DNA of 64,000 nucleotides, taken from assembly GCA_947503525.1 (NCBI GenBank), contig CANNEA010000001.1:1240001-1304000 (forward strand). The letters are read 5' to 3'. Under the pieces are notes generated by a model. The model did no database searches. It was not told the origin of the DNA and saw only the letters and a list, made by a program, of their open reading frames with translations. The position numbers and the translations under genes are program-made. The first letter of the stretch is position 1; the number at the start of each line of letters is the position of its first letter. This stretch comes from an uncultured Carboxylicivirga sp. GTDB lineage: Bacteria; Bacteroidota; Bacteroidia; Bacteroidales; Marinilabiliaceae. This document shows positions 43,355 through 52,482 of the stretch, piece by piece.

Positions 43355-43780
43355 ATGATAACAGACAAAATGCAAATACGACCCCGTTACGGGGAAGTTG
43401 ATCAAATGGGCTATGTGTACCATGCAAACTATGTTACGTATTGCCATCAGGCTCGAACTGAACTGCTTCGTAAGATCGGCCTGCACGACAGTTTACTTGA
43501 ATCTGAAGGCATCATGCTTCCTGTAATTTCATTTGATATTCGGTATAAAAAGCCAGCACATTACGATGAAATATTAACCATCACAACAAGGGTTAGAGAG
43601 TTACCTGATGTGCGGTTTAATTTTGAATTTCAAATTACAAACAGCTTTGGGGAATTGCTTTCAACAGTAAAATCAACGGTCGTATTCGCCGATAGTGTAA
43701 ATCGGAATCCTGTGCGAATACCTCAATTTGTTAAAGTTGCCATTCAAGAACATTTCTATAAAATAAAGAAATGCATCTGA
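43355..43780 (+). CDS. YbgC/FcbC-like acyl-CoA thioesterase, hot-dog fold
   Basis: A 141-residue single hot-dog domain. RYGEVDQMGYVYHANYVTYCHQARTELL contains the active-site Asp16 and the YHANY motif (4HBT/YbgC class), and SFDIRYKKPAHYDEILTI is the second block. It hydrolyses acyl-CoA thioesters, probably short or medium chain, in the cytoplasm as a tetramer. It starts 118 bases after the DUF4405 gene, after a gap that may hold its own promoter. Its last 10 bases overlap the start of the deleted MBL-fold remnant. Its relation to the metal-cluster genes is unknown. Confidence 0.87.
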   Translation: MITDKMQIRPRYGEVDQMGYVYHANYVTYCHQARTELLRKIGLHDSLLESEGIMLPVISFDIRYKKPAHYDEILTITTRVRELPDVRFNFEFQITNSFGELLSTVKSTVVFADSVNRNPVRIPQFVKVAIQEHFYKIKKCI

Positions 43781-43923
43781 CAGTTTTAACTGATCAATTT
43801 ATGAAGAATATTAAAGTCAGGCAAGTTTACCCTTCGCATTGTACGGAACAGGATGCCATCTGTGCTTTTAAAAATGAGTTGAAGACCTTTCAGGTGAAAA
43901 CCGGTCAAAGAATAAAAATATGA
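43771..43923 (+). pseudogene. Internally deleted MBL-fold metallohydrolase remnant
   Basis: A 50-codon frame reads MHLTVLTD, the typical start of MBL-fold proteins of the dihydropterin-synthase-like group, and then, after QFMKN, IKVRQVYPSHCTEQDAICAFKNEL..., the typical end (HCT followed by an AxxxF(K/L) helix). The central 200 or so residues with the HxHxDH metal site are absent, so an in-frame internal deletion is inferred. The frame starts within the thioesterase stop region and ends on the ATGA overlap with TrmO, so it sits in the operon just as a functional gene would. It may still be translated as a short peptide. MBL-fold proteins commonly occur beside DUF134/NifX/TrmO genes, which supports the reading. 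Confidence 0.6.
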
Positions 43924-44411
43924 ATCGAAAAGAAATTAGTATTCAGCCTATTGGAGTAATACATACTCCACACCATGATATAAGCAATATGCCTATTCAG
44001 CCAATTGCTGCAGTGGGAATAAAAGGGTATATCGAGCTTTTTCCCGAATATGTTGATGGATTAACAGATTTGCAAGGTTTTTCACACATTACCCTGGTGT
44101 ATCACTTTCATAAAATAGAAGGATACCAACTGATGGTGAAGCCTTTTATGGATAATGTCGAACATGGCATATTTGCATGCAAGGCCCCCAAACGACCCAA
44201 TGCAATTGGTATTTCTACAGTAAAGCTCTTGAAGGTTGAAAACAATTTAGTGCATATAGAAATGGTTGATATGTTAGACCAAACACCATTAATTGATATA
44301 AAACCATTCTTTCCCAAGTACGATAATAGACTTGATACAAAATCAGGATGGTTGGATAAAGCCACATCAATATCTGCTGATAGAATGCGCTCAGATAATC
44401 GTTTCAAATAA
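43920..44411 (+). CDS. TrmO family tRNA methyltransferase (TsaA domain)
   Basis: A 163-residue protein. IGVIHTPHHDISNMPIQP, LQGFSHITLVYHFHKIEG, KRPNAIGISTVKLLKVE and DQTPLIDIKPFFPKYDN are the TrmO/TsaA (UPF0066) blocks in order. TrmO methylates N6 of threonylcarbamoyladenosine at tRNA position 37 with SAM. Short, TrmO-like proteins also occur in metal-cluster loci, where their role may differ, so no gene name is given. The ATG overlaps the stop of the MBL-fold remnant by 4 bases. Its substrate in this locus is not proven. Confidence 0.85.
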   Translation: MNRKEISIQPIGVIHTPHHDISNMPIQPIAAVGIKGYIELFPEYVDGLTDLQGFSHITLVYHFHKIEGYQLMVKPFMDNVEHGIFACKAPKRPNAIGISTVKLLKVENNLVHIEMVDMLDQTPLIDIKPFFPKYDNRLDTKSGWLDKATSISADRMRSDNRFK

Positions 44412-44433
44412 AAATAATTTAAAGCATAGCAGA

Positions 44434-46122
44434 ATGGCAAAAAAAATTATAGTAATCGGTGGTTCAGCAGCAGGCCCTAAAACTGCAGCAAGAGCCAGAA
44501 GAATGGATGAAACTGCAGAAATAACCATGTTTCAAAAAAGTCCTGACTTATCAATGGCATCCTGTGGTTATCCATATTTTGTTGGTGGATTTTTTGATGA
44601 TAGAAATAAGTTATTATGCACGCCAACAGGAGTTGTTCGTGATCCTAAATTTTACTGGAATGCCAAAGGAATAGTGGCAAAAGTAAATACCGAAGTCACA
44701 AAAATCGACCGAAAGAAGAAAGAAATTGAGTTTGTGGATTTAACGAACGGTGACAAAGGCTGCCAGGCATATGATAAGTTGATACTCACAACCGGTGCCA
44801 CAGCTAATATGCCGCCGGTTCCAGGAATAGAACTTGAAGGTATCACAACTCTTCAGACGATGCAAGATGCAGATTACCTTCGAAAAATCAGGGACGAAGG
44901 TAAAATAAAAAAAGCAGTTGTTATTGGTGGAGGCTTAATTGGAATTGAAACTTTGGAAGCCTTGCATTTAGCTGGCATTGAATTAACCATGATTGAGCTT
45001 TTGCCACAGTTGCTTACTTTTTTGGATTGGAAAATGGCGAAATTGGTTGAAAATTACCTTAAGTCAAAAGCCAATGTGATTACTCAAAACGGGGTGGCTG
45101 AATTCCTTGGAGAAAACAATAAATTGGTTGGAGTAAAACTGCAAAACGGGACTGAGATTCCATGCGAATTGGCGGTAGTAGCTATTGGCGTAAAGCCGAA
45201 TATAAAGCTTGCCAAAGAGGCCGGATTACATATTGGAGGTTTAGGAGGTATTATTGTGAATGAACATATGCAAACCTCCGATCCTGATATATATGCAGCG
45301 GGGGATTGTTGTGAAATTAAAAATACCATAACGGGCAGAAATGTACTTGCTCCATATGGCGATTTGGCTAATCTCGAAGGTAGGGTTGTTGGAGAGAACG
45401 TTATCAAAGGAAATGTGGCAGTCTTTCCCGGAACTCAACAAACTGGTATTTGCAAGTTGTTCGACTATGGTATTGGCATAACAGGTTTATCAGAAGCAAA
45501 AGCAAAGGAAGCTGGTATTGATTACGTTAAGGTGATAAATGCCAGTCCTGATAAGCCCGGTTTTATGAATGGGAAACTGTTAATAAGCAAGTTGCTGGCA
45601 GAAAAGGAATCGGGTAAGTTATTAGGCGCACAGTGCATCGGTTTGGGTGATGTAAGCAAACAGCTAGCCATTTGGGCTACGGCTTTAAAGGGTGGTTTAC
45701 GTATTGATGATATGGTTAATGCAGATCTACCATATGCCCCGCCATTTTCTTTGGCAATCGATCATAGCATAGCAACAGCACATATTTTGCAAAATAAAAT
45801 ACATGGAATTTTTGAAGGGATATCATCATTGGAATTAAAAGAAAAATTAGCTAATAAAGATAATGTTTTTCTGCTTGATGCCCGTGGAGCCGATGAGTAT
45901 GAACAAACGCGCCTTGGAATAGGAGAGACTCTTATTCCCATTGGAATGCTTCGCAAAAGATTAAATGAACTCCCTGCAGATAAAAACCAGGAGATCATAA
46001 CTTTTTGCAAAATATCCTTAAGAGGCTATGAGGCGGCCGTGCTGTTAAAGGCGCATGGTTACACCAATGTAAAGGTACTGGAAGGAGGCATAATGGCCTG
46101 GCCTTTTGCAAAAGAAAAGTAA
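44434..46122 (+). CDS. CoA-disulfide reductase-like flavoprotein fused to rhodanese domain
   Basis: A 562-residue fusion. Residues 1-450 form a pyridine-nucleotide-disulfide oxidoreductase: FAD motif VIGGSAAGPK, the single redox-active Cys44 in SMASCGYPYFVGG, NAD(P) motif VVIGGGLIGIE and DIYAAGDCCE. The last 100 residues are a rhodanese domain (VFLLDARGADEY and the active loop FCKISLRG, Cys525). Such CoADR-RHD enzymes reduce CoA disulfide, CoA persulfide or polysulfide. The frame opens at 44332, but ATG 44434 starts the FAD domain. It lies 22 bases after TrmO. A sulfur or redox supply function for the locus is inferred. Confidence 0.87.
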   Translation: MAKKIIVIGGSAAGPKTAARARRMDETAEITMFQKSPDLSMASCGYPYFVGGFFDDRNKLLCTPTGVVRDPKFYWNAKGIVAKVNTEVTKIDRKKKEIEFVDLTNGDKGCQAYDKLILTTGATANMPPVPGIELEGITTLQTMQDADYLRKIRDEGKIKKAVVIGGGLIGIETLEALHLAGIELTMIELLPQLLTFLDWKMAKLVENYLKSKANVITQNGVAEFLGENNKLVGVKLQNGTEIPCELAVVAIGVKPNIKLAKEAGLHIGGLGGIIVNEHMQTSDPDIYAAGDCCEIKNTITGRNVLAPYGDLANLEGRVVGENVIKGNVAVFPGTQQTGICKLFDYGIGITGLSEAKAKEAGIDYVKVINASPDKPGFMNGKLLISKLLAEKESGKLLGAQCIGLGDVSKQLAIWATALKGGLRIDDMVNADLPYAPPFSLAIDHSIATAHILQNKIHGIFEGISSLELKEKLANKDNVFLLDARGADEYEQTRLGIGETLIPIGMLRKRLNELPADKNQEIITFCKISLRGYEAAVLLKAHGYTNVKVLEGGIMAWPFAKEK

Positions 46123-46192
46123 AATGAAGCACAAATTAAAGGCTTTATACTTCCAGATATAGAGTTTAATATTAATCTTAAAACACTAAGAA

Positions 46193-46903
46193 ATGGAAAA
46201 TCAAGAACAACAAGTAGTGAGTATGCCACGAATTGGCGATCCTGCACCAGAATTTAAAGCTGTAACAACCCAGGGTGACATTAATTTTCCAGCTGATTAC
46301 AAAGGAAAGTGGTCAATCCTATTTAGCCATCCTGCTGATTTTACGCCGGTATGTACATCCGAATTCATGACTTTTGCCCATTTAGAGAAGCAATTCAATG
46401 CGGCTAATTGTGAATTGATTGGTTTATCTATAGATGGTTTATATAGTCATATTGCCTGGCTTCGAACGATTAAGGAAAAGATTGAGTATAAAGGCATGAA
46501 GGATATTGAGGTGACATTCCCCTTGATTGAAGACATTAAAATGGATGTGGCCAAAAAATATGGAATGATTCAACCTAATGAGGACTCAACAAAGGCTGTT
46601 CGAGCGGTGTTTTTTATCGATCCCAAGGGAATTATTCGTACCATAATATACTATCCACTTAGTTTAGGTAGAAATTTCGATGAACTTTACCGTGTTCTTC
46701 TAGCATTAAAAACTGCTGATGAGTTTGGAATTGCCACTCCAGCCGATTGGCGTCCGGGTGATGATGTGATTATTGGGCCTGCAGGTTCATGTGGAACAGC
46801 ACAAGAAAGAATGGATGATAGTAATATTGACTGTAAAGACTGGTTTTTTTGTACTAAAAAGTTGGATAAGGACGAAGTGTTAAGTAAAGTTTTAAGCAAA
46901 TAA
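46193..46903 (+). CDS. Prx6-type peroxiredoxin with C-terminal Cys cluster
   Basis: A 236-residue peroxiredoxin of the Prx6/archaeal AhpC-like group. The peroxidatic Cys is Cys54 in FTPVCTSEF, after FSHPADF. The C-terminal extension has GSCGTAQERM, DSNIDCKDW and FFCTK, three more Cys, as in archaeal-type members that use resolving cysteines there. It reduces H2O2 or organic peroxides in the cytoplasm using an external thiol donor. It follows the CoADR-rhodanese gene by 70 bases. It probably protects the oxygen-sensitive clusters of the preceding proteins (inferred). Confidence 0.9.
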   Translation: MENQEQQVVSMPRIGDPAPEFKAVTTQGDINFPADYKGKWSILFSHPADFTPVCTSEFMTFAHLEKQFNAANCELIGLSIDGLYSHIAWLRTIKEKIEYKGMKDIEVTFPLIEDIKMDVAKKYGMIQPNEDSTKAVRAVFFIDPKGIIRTIIYYPLSLGRNFDELYRVLLALKTADEFGIATPADWRPGDDVIIGPAGSCGTAQERMDDSNIDCKDWFFCTKKLDKDEVLSKVLSK

Positions 46904-47372
46904 GACAAAAGGTCAAAAAACATTGTAGGTTCATTGTTATATCGCAAAACCATGCAAAGGCATAAATAGCCATGAAACTTACAAGCTCAAATCTAAGAAC
47001 CGCTTTGATGGGCGGTTTTTAGATTTATATTCAGGCTGGTAGGTCATGAAGGCCTCTCACAAAAGTTTTTGTTTATAAATGCCATTTTCACATCCAACTT
47101 TTCTCCGACGATTGAATTTTGTAAACCAAATACGAATGCAGTTCTCTACCTAAGTTTTCTCCTATAAAAGGTATTGAAGTGATCCCCGAAACGGTATCAC
47201 TATTTATTTAAGCCAATCCTGATGATTTCCGAAATATAGACTGTTTAGAATCAAATATTCTTTAATGCATTCTTCAATATTCATTAATCAAATGAAGATA
47301 GCTGTTGGTGGAAATAAGCGCACATTGTTATATACTTTGCCGTTATACTGGTTATGATTTGCAACCTTTTTT
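46904..47372. other. Intergenic region, 469 bases
   Basis: It contains a long hairpin at 46989-47026 but no supported gene. A minus-strand stretch around 47110-47210 codes a short frame of about 35 codons (GITSIPFIGENLG...) that could be a decayed fragment; I cannot assign it. Confidence 0.5.
46989..47026 (+). terminator. Hairpin, likely terminator of the peroxiredoxin gene
   Basis: AAATCTAAGAACCGC pairs with GCGGTTTTTAGATTT over 15 bp with one G-T wobble. The T-rich descending arm makes it a plausible terminator, but it lies 85 bases after the stop. Confidence 0.6.
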
Positions 47373-48221
47373 ATGAATCAATTACCAAGTAGTATGAGAA
47401 CGAAAATAGCATTATTGTATATCCTGCTTATTGTTAATTTCACATTAGCTTTTTCACAATACGAAGATTGTTTTACAGTGGATAACACCTCGTTATTGGC
47501 AATTGATTTAGAAACCAATTCAAACTATGATGGTACTTGTGAAAAATTCTTCGCAAATAATCAAATTGCGTGGCGTTTAATCATTAAGGATGGTATACCC
47601 ATTGAAATGAAGCACTGGCGAAAAAATGGTCAACTATCCGATAGTACTAAATATGTAGACGGATTTAAATTCTTTAAAAGATTTACACTTGACCGTAAAG
47701 GGCGAATTATAAGCGAAGAATTACTGGAGATGAAAAGCATTGCCAATAGTGATGAAAAAGAAGTCTTGAAAATGGTTCGAAAAAAGAAATATGCCTCTTC
47801 AACAGTTTACGAAGATTGTCTCTCCTACAAAAGCATCTCTTATTCAAAAAACAATACTCCAAAGCTTGTATATCAAACAATGTACGACCAATCTAAAACT
47901 CTGCTTGTTCAATATCATAAAAACGGAAATGTTAGCGACTCTACTTTTTACAAGAATAAATCAGTTGGAACATCGAAATACATTTTAGTAAAAGATGGAG
48001 CCAGCATTCAATATGACCTAGCAGAAAATCAAAGTGCAATAAAATTCTTTGAAAATGATAAAATAGTTAAGGAAATTTTGATTGAATCAATGAATAAAAC
48101 ACTGGAGTTGGATTATGAAAATGGTAGACTGGTCAAGGATGCCAAACTCATTTCAGAAAATGGTGAGAATATAAAAGTATGTGTAAAACTGGATTGGCAA
48201 GGTAATCCAAAAATTAATTAA
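47373..48221 (+). CDS. Secreted protein, MORN/YwqK-like repeats, unknown function
   Basis: A 282-residue protein with a signal peptide (MRTKIALLYILLIVNFTLAFSQ when read from ATG 47394; the frame starts seven codons earlier). Several repeats resemble the antitoxin-component/MORN-like units of YwqK proteins: MKHWRKNGQLSDSTKYVDG and VQYHKNGNVSDSTFYKN. Four Cys residues suggest disulfides. Such proteins are common and diverse in Bacteroidota; the function is unknown. It stands alone between two gene-free stretches. Confidence 0.65.
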   Translation: MNQLPSSMRTKIALLYILLIVNFTLAFSQYEDCFTVDNTSLLAIDLETNSNYDGTCEKFFANNQIAWRLIIKDGIPIEMKHWRKNGQLSDSTKYVDGFKFFKRFTLDRKGRIISEELLEMKSIANSDEKEVLKMVRKKKYASSTVYEDCLSYKSISYSKNNTPKLVYQTMYDQSKTLLVQYHKNGNVSDSTFYKNKSVGTSKYILVKDGASIQYDLAENQSAIKFFENDKIVKEILIESMNKTLELDYENGRLVKDAKLISENGENIKVCVKLDWQGNPKIN

Positions 48222-48580
48222 ATCGGCTATAATTCGCGAATGTTAGATTCGCAGATAAGGTGCTTTGTGCATTAGCTAAACTTTTGGAGACATAGCTCAA
48301 CGTTTCTTTAATTGGTTTATAACAATGATTGTTTACTTCTGCTAAGAGGAATAAATGAACCCGTCAAGAAATATGCATCCATGGTGCAAGTCATTCAAAT
48401 ATTTTAAAGACAAAACTAGGTTTTACTAAGAATGATAATTCAATTCTTTTAAGTGATATCTGAGTCTCTGCGTCTTTGTGACTAATGAAGAACTAATTCC
48501 TTATTTAAATACATTCTCTAGTCGACTTTATTACTTATATTTGCGCCAAATTTTACGAAACTACTTAAAGGCAAATTTTA
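48222..48580. other. Intergenic region before guaA, 359 bases
   Basis: No gene is supported. The only recognisable element is the -7 promoter element at 48536-48543. A phrase near 48466-48481 (CTCTGCGTCTTTGTGA) recalls a sequence that often flanks small mobile-type genes, but nothing else supports an element here. Confidence 0.5.
48536..48543 (+). promoter_or_regulatory. -7 promoter element of guaA
   Basis: TATATTTG is an exact TAnnTTTG match 37 bases before the ATG at 48581; the -33 element is not obvious. Confidence 0.55.
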
Positions 48581-50110
48581 ATGCAGGAAAAGATCATTAT
48601 TCTGGATTTTGGCTCTCAGTATACACAATTGATTGCCAGACGTGTGAGGGAGATTAATGTATATTGCGAGATTCACCCGTTTAATAAATGTCCTGAAATG
48701 GACGAATCGGTAAAGGGTGTGATTTTAAGCGGAAGTCCACATAGTGTGCGCGATGCTGAAGCTCCAAAACCTGATTTATCTAACATTAAAGGTAAAATGC
48801 CTTTATTAGGAGTTTGTTATGGTGCTCAATACCTATCTCAATTTTTTGGTGGAGAGGTACAACCTTCAAAAACACGTGAGTATGGTCGTGCTAATTTAGA
48901 ATTTGTAGATAACAACAGCGAATTAATGAAAGGTGTTAGCCATCATTCGCAAGTTTGGATGTCGCACGGCGATACCATCGTTAATTTACCTGATGGATAT
49001 AATATTATTGCCAGTACAAAAGATGTTAAGGTAGCAGCTTATAAAATAGAGAACGAGCAAACCTATGGTATGCAGTTCCATCCTGAAGTATATCACAGTA
49101 CCGAGGGGACATTGATTCTTCAAAATTTTGTTGCCGACATTTGTGGATGTTCGCAAGATTGGACACCTGATTCATTTGTTGATACAACGGTGGCTGAGTT
49201 AAAGGCTAAGTTGGGTAATGATAAAGTGGTTCTTGGATTATCAGGTGGAGTTGATAGTACAGTTGCAGGAGTCTTGCTTCATAAAGCCATTGGTAAAAAC
49301 CTGACATGTATCTTTGTAGATAATGGTTTGTTACGTAAAGACGAATTTGAGGCTGTTTTGGATTCGTACCAGCACATGGGATTAAATGTGATTGGTGTGG
49401 ATGCTAAAAAAGCATTCCTGGATGAATTAGCAGGTGTTTCTGATCCTGAAACAAAACGTAAGATTATTGGCCGTGTTTTCATCGAAACATTTGATGATGA
49501 GGCGCACAAAATACAAGATGTAAAATGGTTGGCACAGGGTACTATTTATCCTGATGTAATTGAATCGGTTTCTGTTAACGGGCCTTCAGCTACCATTAAG
49601 TCACATCACAATGTGGGTGGATTACCTGAAGAAATGAACCTTAAGGTGGTTGAGCCTTTGAATTTGTTATTTAAAGATGAGGTGCGTCGTGTTGGTCGTG
49701 CAATGGGCATTGATGAAAATTTACTTGGTCGTCACCCATTTCCGGGACCTGGTTTGGCCATTCGTATCTTAGGTGACATCACGGCTGAGAAGGTAACTTT
49801 GTTGCAGGAGGTAGATCATATCTTTATCCAGGGATTAAAAGATAATAATCTTTACGATCAGGTATGGCAGGCCGGTGTTATGTTATTGCCTGTTCAGTCG
49901 GTGGGAGTTATGGGCGATGAGCGTACCTATGAAAAGGTAGTGGCCTTAAGAGCTGTAGCTTCAACAGATGGTATGACGGCTGATTGGGTACATTTACCAT
50001 ATGACTTTTTGGCAAAAGTATCCAACGATATCATTAATAAGGTTAAGGGAGTTAATCGCGTGGTATATGATATAAGTTCTAAACCACCAGCAACCATTGA
50101 GTGGGAATAA
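48581..50110 (+). CDS. guaA: GMP synthase, glutamine-hydrolysing
   Basis: A full-length 509-residue GuaA. The amidotransferase triad is Cys79 ([11 protein letters not shown]), His167 and Glu169 ([10 protein letters not shown]). The ATP pyrophosphatase domain has the PP-loop SGGVDS (221-226) and the dimerisation domain ends in [11 protein letters not shown]. The enzyme converts XMP to GMP with glutamine and ATP in the cytoplasm. Its own promoter lies upstream and a hairpin terminator follows the stop. No purine gene is adjacent. Confidence 0.97.
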   Translation: MQEKIIILDFGSQYTQLIARRVREINVYCEIHPFNKCPEMDESVKGVILSGSPHSVRDAEAPKPDLSNIKGKMPLLGVCYGAQYLSQFFGGEVQPSKTREYGRANLEFVDNNSELMKGVSHHSQVWMSHGDTIVNLPDGYNIIASTKDVKVAAYKIENEQTYGMQFHPEVYHSTEGTLILQNFVADICGCSQDWTPDSFVDTTVAELKAKLGNDKVVLGLSGGVDSTVAGVLLHKAIGKNLTCIFVDNGLLRKDEFEAVLDSYQHMGLNVIGVDAKKAFLDELAGVSDPETKRKIIGRVFIETFDDEAHKIQDVKWLAQGTIYPDVIESVSVNGPSATIKSHHNVGGLPEEMNLKVVEPLNLLFKDEVRRVGRAMGIDENLLGRHPFPGPGLAIRILGDITAEKVTLLQEVDHIFIQGLKDNNLYDQVWQAGVMLLPVQSVGVMGDERTYEKVVALRAVASTDGMTADWVHLPYDFLAKVSNDIINKVKGVNRVVYDISSKPPATIEWE

Positions 50111-50134
50111 TTATATATATTTAAGGAAATTATC

Positions 50135-50176
50135 AAAGGCCGGAAGAAACTTTTTCTCTCCGGCTTTTGTTTCTAG
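50135..50176 (+). terminator. Terminator after guaA
   Basis: A GC-rich stem (CCGGA with TCCGG, flanked by AAAG/CTTT with one bulged G, and an inner GAAA/TTTC pairing) is followed by TTTTG. It lies 25 bases after the guaA stop. Confidence 0.6.
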
Positions 50177-50236
50177 TATAATATTTGTGGGAATAAATTG
50201 ACCAAAAAGATAGCAATATACTAAAGAGCTGTTATT

Positions 50237-51838
50237 ATGAGATTGAAATTTGAATGGAGTGAGATTAGGACAACAGTATTGATGGGGGTGATGTTTTTGG
50301 GAGCTGTAGCTGCCAATGGACAATCGATGGATAAGAGCCTGCAAAAACTGCAATTAACCTATCAATTGATAAATTCCTTGTATGTCGATTCTGTAGATCA
50401 GGTTGATCTAACAGAGCAGGCCATAACCGGCATGTTAAAGAGTCTGGATCCTCATTCTGTTTATATCTCGGCTGATGAAGTAGCAGCAATGAATGAACCC
50501 TTGGATGGCAGCTTTGATGGCATCGGAATTCAATTCAACATTATGGACGATACTTTAATGGTGGTTACACCACTGATTGGAGGTCCATCGGAGAAGGTGG
50601 GAATAGTTGCCGGTGATCGTATTGTTGGTATTGATGGAGATGTTGTAGCCGGTGTGGGTTTAAAAAATAGTGATGTTTTTAAATATTTAAGAGGCAAAAA
50701 AGGAACTGAGGTTCAGCTTGAAGTTAATCGAAGAGGTAATCCTTTAAATTTTACTGTAGTACGGGATAAGATTCCTATTCATAGTGTGGAGTCAGCATAT
50801 ATGGCAGACCCCAAAACAGCCTATGTTAAGATTACACGTTTTGCTTTAACAACTCACAAAGAGTTTTTAGATGCTCTTAAAAAGTTGGAAGATAAGAAAT
50901 ACGAAAACCTGATCATTGACTTACGAGGTAACGGTGGTGGTTATTTAAAGGCAGCCATTGATATTGCCGATGAATTAATCGGATCGAATAGCCTATTGGT
51001 TTATACTCAGGGTTTAAATAGTGAACGCCGTGAGCACCATGCCAGTAAAAAAGGTAAATTCGAAAAAGGCAAACTTATTGTTTTAATGGATGAAGGTTCA
51101 GCTTCGGCAAGTGAAATTGTTGCTGGTGCGGTTCAGGACTGGGATAGAGGAATCGTTATAGGTCGTCGAAGTTTTGGAAAAGGATTAGTCCAACGCCCGT
51201 TTGATTTTCCAGATGGATCAATGATTCGTTTAACTATTGCGCAATATTACACACCGTCAGGCAGATGTATTCAAAAGGATTACAGTGAAGGAGATGATGC
51301 TTATCATTATGAAATAGGGCAACGTTATTTGAATGGAGAAATGTCCAACTCGGATAGTATTCATTTTGATGAAGGAATGAAATACAAAACAAAACTTAGC
51401 GGACGTACTGTTTATGGTGGTGGAGGAATTATGCCAGATGTTTTTATTCCTGTTGATACTACCATGTATTCCGATTATTACCGCGATTTGGTAGCATCCG
51501 GAACAGTGAATAAGGTAGTTTTGTCCTATGTGGATGATAACCGTGATGTACTGAAGGGGCAATATCAGAGTTATGAGGAATTTAATACTGAATTTGAAAT
51601 AACAGAAACACTTGTAGAGAAATTGATTGAAGAGGGCGAAAAGGCAGAGATTGAACGAAATGATGAGGAGCTTGCTATTTCAGAACAATTTATGAAGACG
51701 CAAATGAAAGCCTTAATAGCTCGTGATTTATTCACTACATCAGAATATTTCGAAACCATTAATGTATTGTCAGAAAGCTATCGCAAAGCATTACAAATAA
51801 TGGCAACTAAAAAAGATTATTCTCATCTCTTGAAATAA
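50237..51838 (+). CDS. S41 family C-terminal processing protease (CtpA-like)
   Basis: A 533-residue envelope protease. An N-terminal hydrophobic segment (TTVLMGVMFLGAVAA) serves as signal or anchor; a PDZ domain (GSFDGIGIQFN ... VAGDRIVGIDG, about 91-175) precedes the S41 domain. DLRGNGGGYLKAA, the Ser-containing EGSASASEI motif (about 286-293) and Lys315 in SFGKGLVQ provide the Ser-Lys dyad; YYTPSGRCIQ follows. A C-terminal domain of about 120 residues completes it. It trims protein C-termini in the periplasm. The gene precedes pnuC with only 2 bases between. Confidence 0.92.
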   Translation: MRLKFEWSEIRTTVLMGVMFLGAVAANGQSMDKSLQKLQLTYQLINSLYVDSVDQVDLTEQAITGMLKSLDPHSVYISADEVAAMNEPLDGSFDGIGIQFNIMDDTLMVVTPLIGGPSEKVGIVAGDRIVGIDGDVVAGVGLKNSDVFKYLRGKKGTEVQLEVNRRGNPLNFTVVRDKIPIHSVESAYMADPKTAYVKITRFALTTHKEFLDALKKLEDKKYENLIIDLRGNGGGYLKAAIDIADELIGSNSLLVYTQGLNSERREHHASKKGKFEKGKLIVLMDEGSASASEIVAGAVQDWDRGIVIGRRSFGKGLVQRPFDFPDGSMIRLTIAQYYTPSGRCIQKDYSEGDDAYHYEIGQRYLNGEMSNSDSIHFDEGMKYKTKLSGRTVYGGGGIMPDVFIPVDTTMYSDYYRDLVASGTVNKVVLSYVDDNRDVLKGQYQSYEEFNTEFEITETLVEKLIEEGEKAEIERNDEELAISEQFMKTQMKALIARDLFTTSEYFETINVLSESYRKALQIMATKKDYSHLLK

Positions 51839-51840
51839 CA

Positions 51841-52482
51841 ATGCTCGAATTTATACAGAATTATGGAATGGGAGCGGCCGGCACATTGGCTTCTCTCATT
51901 TATTTATATTATTCCATTCAAGAAAAAGTGTGGTTATGGCCCTGGGGGATTGTAGCCTCATTACTATCAATTAGTGTATTCTTTAGTTCAAGGCTTTATG
52001 CCGATATGAGCCTGCAATTATATTATCTGGTCATAAGTTTTTATGGCTGGTGGTATTGGACCCTGTCAAAAGGGAAAGTTAAAAATAAACATGTACCTAT
52101 TGTCAAAATAAATCCACGGCTAATATTACAGCTATCGTTGATTGGCTTTGGATTATATTTGATTTTACTATTGGCTTTACTCGAGTTGCCCAAGGTGTTT
52201 GAAATACCCGGTTCTGAAATGCCTTATTTAGATGCAGCAACAACGGCGGCTTCTTTTGTGGCCACCTGGATGTTAGCTCGTAAAATTATTGAACATTGGT
52301 TAGTTTGGGTTGTGGTTGATTTGGTTTCAATGATCATGTATTTTTACAAAGCCATTATTTACGATAATTCAGGAGATTTATATTTTTATAGTTTCCTGTT
52401 TCTGGTTTATACAATTGGAGCGGTATGGGGCTATAAGCAATGGCAAAAGACAATGAATGATGAGCAAGCAGCACAAGGATAA
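51841..52482 (+). CDS. pnuC: PnuC family nicotinamide riboside transporter
   Basis: A 213-residue membrane protein with about seven helices. Family motifs: YLYYSIQEKVWLWPWGIVASLL at the start, SRLYADMSLQLYYLVISFYGWWYW with the aromatic-rich segment, and the C-terminal WLVWVVVDLVSMIMYFYKAI. PnuC carriers bring in nicotinamide riboside by facilitated diffusion, trapped by phosphorylation. The next gene encodes the kinase that would do this, and its start overlaps this gene by 26 bases. So the two form a salvage module for NAD. Confidence 0.93.
   Translation: MLEFIQNYGMGAAGTLASLIYLYYSIQEKVWLWPWGIVASLLSISVFFSSRLYADMSLQLYYLVISFYGWWYWTLSKGKVKNKHVPIVKINPRLILQLSLIGFGLYLILLLALLELPKVFEIPGSEMPYLDAATTAASFVATWMLARKIIEHWLVWVVVDLVSMIMYFYKAIIYDNSGDLYFYSFLFLVYTIGAVWGYKQWQKTMNDEQAAQG

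Noticed and set aside
47110-47210. Short minus-strand frame (GITSIPFIGENLG...) of about 35 codons
   Set aside because: It is closed by stops on both sides and matches no family I recognise; too little to call a pseudogene.
48466-48481. Phrase CTCTGCGTCTTTGTGA resembling sequence found beside small mobile-type genes
   Set aside because: Only about 16 bases, with no repeat, gene or second copy in the window.
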